Shown one piece after another: positions 63,701-64,000 of a DNA stretch of 64,000 nucleotides. The position numbers were made by a program, and so were the translations under genes. How positions within the stretch are numbered: the first letter of the stretch is position 1; each line of letters opens with the position of its first letter. The DNA comes from Lytechinus pictus. Lineage: Eukaryota; Echinodermata; Echinoidea; Temnopleuroida; Toxopneustidae. The notes below the pieces were generated by a model. It had not been told where the DNA came from, did not search any database, and was given only the letters and a program-made list of their open reading frames with translations. Where the stretch lies: positions 34,962,001-35,026,000 of the forward strand of contig NC_087246.1 of NCBI RefSeq assembly GCF_037042905.1. Reading direction: 5' to 3'.

Positions 63701-64000
63701 AGTTTTTACTTTGTGATGTCAAATGTGAGCAGTTCCTCCATATATCATGTATTATAAATTCCATAAAACAACATTTTCTCAGAAATTTTAAAAAATGATT
63801 TATCCTCAAATTTTCATATATACCATCAGACACATTATTTGATCCACACTTCTGAGAATACAATTGTTTTTTTTTTTCCGGCATCATGAACCAATGGAAA
63901 AAAAAAATCAGCATTTGGGGAATGTAAATTACATGATAAATAAAGAAGTTGGTTGTATGTGACATCACAAAATCAAAACACTGTTTATTATTTGATTGAT
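60770..64000. other. AT-rich region without a recognised gene
   Basis: Open frames such as 61111-61350 (79 codons) and 62685-62930 start with ATG but show no known motif, signal peptide or splice pattern that I can defend. 61810-62000 is A-rich. I see no repeat with definable ends. Confidence 0.45.

Overview
The window is eukaryotic and AT-rich, with split genes and very dense repeats. The genes, the deuterostome-type ST8Sia sialyltransferase, the tRNA-derived SINEs and the recurrent TAGGCCTA motif together suggest an echinoderm, most likely a sea urchin. That assignment is inference: no species-diagnostic gene is present.

Two split protein-coding genes can be rebuilt, both on the minus strand. 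(1) A hydroxyacid-oxidase-like gene (FMN-dependent 2-hydroxyacid oxidase, HAO/glycolate oxidase family) runs from its ATG at 24733 down to about 10325. Seven exons are solid; the terminal exon is uncertain (candidate 9928..10043). (2) A complete nine-exon alpha-2,8-sialyltransferase gene (ST8Sia family, closest in feel to the ST8Sia1/5/6 group) runs from its ATG at 50592 to its stop at 30444 and encodes 405 aa. In both genes every junction is GT-AG and all intron phases agree. I see no sign that the two genes act in one pathway; they are simply neighbours.

Almost everything else is mobile DNA. 0.7-9.4 kb holds a nested pair of hAT-type elements, an inverted-repeat element, a frameshifted L1/Tx1-like LINE and a Tc1/mariner-type MITE. 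9.5-25 kb is the oxidase gene, its introns filled with LINE tails, SINEs, TTAA-flanked MITEs and a C/G-ended inverted-repeat element just 26 bp from a splice acceptor. 26-30 kb has large palindromic elements, one nested in another. 30-51 kb is the sialyltransferase gene, with a ~650 bp triplet microsatellite in one intron and several hAT and TTAA elements in others. 51-60.8 kb has a tRNA SINE, more TTAA MITEs, a 4.4 kb palindromic element broken by a 1455 bp TTAA-flanked insertion, and a tandem-repeat element. 60.8-64 kb shows nothing I recognise.

No prokaryote-type system (operons, CRISPR, phage) is present. The strongest observations are mobile-element boundaries proved by exact target-site duplications, the 4.4 kb palindrome whose intact arm acts as the empty site for the insertion in its other arm, and a stop codon in the sialyltransferase just before the position of the family's C-terminal cysteine.
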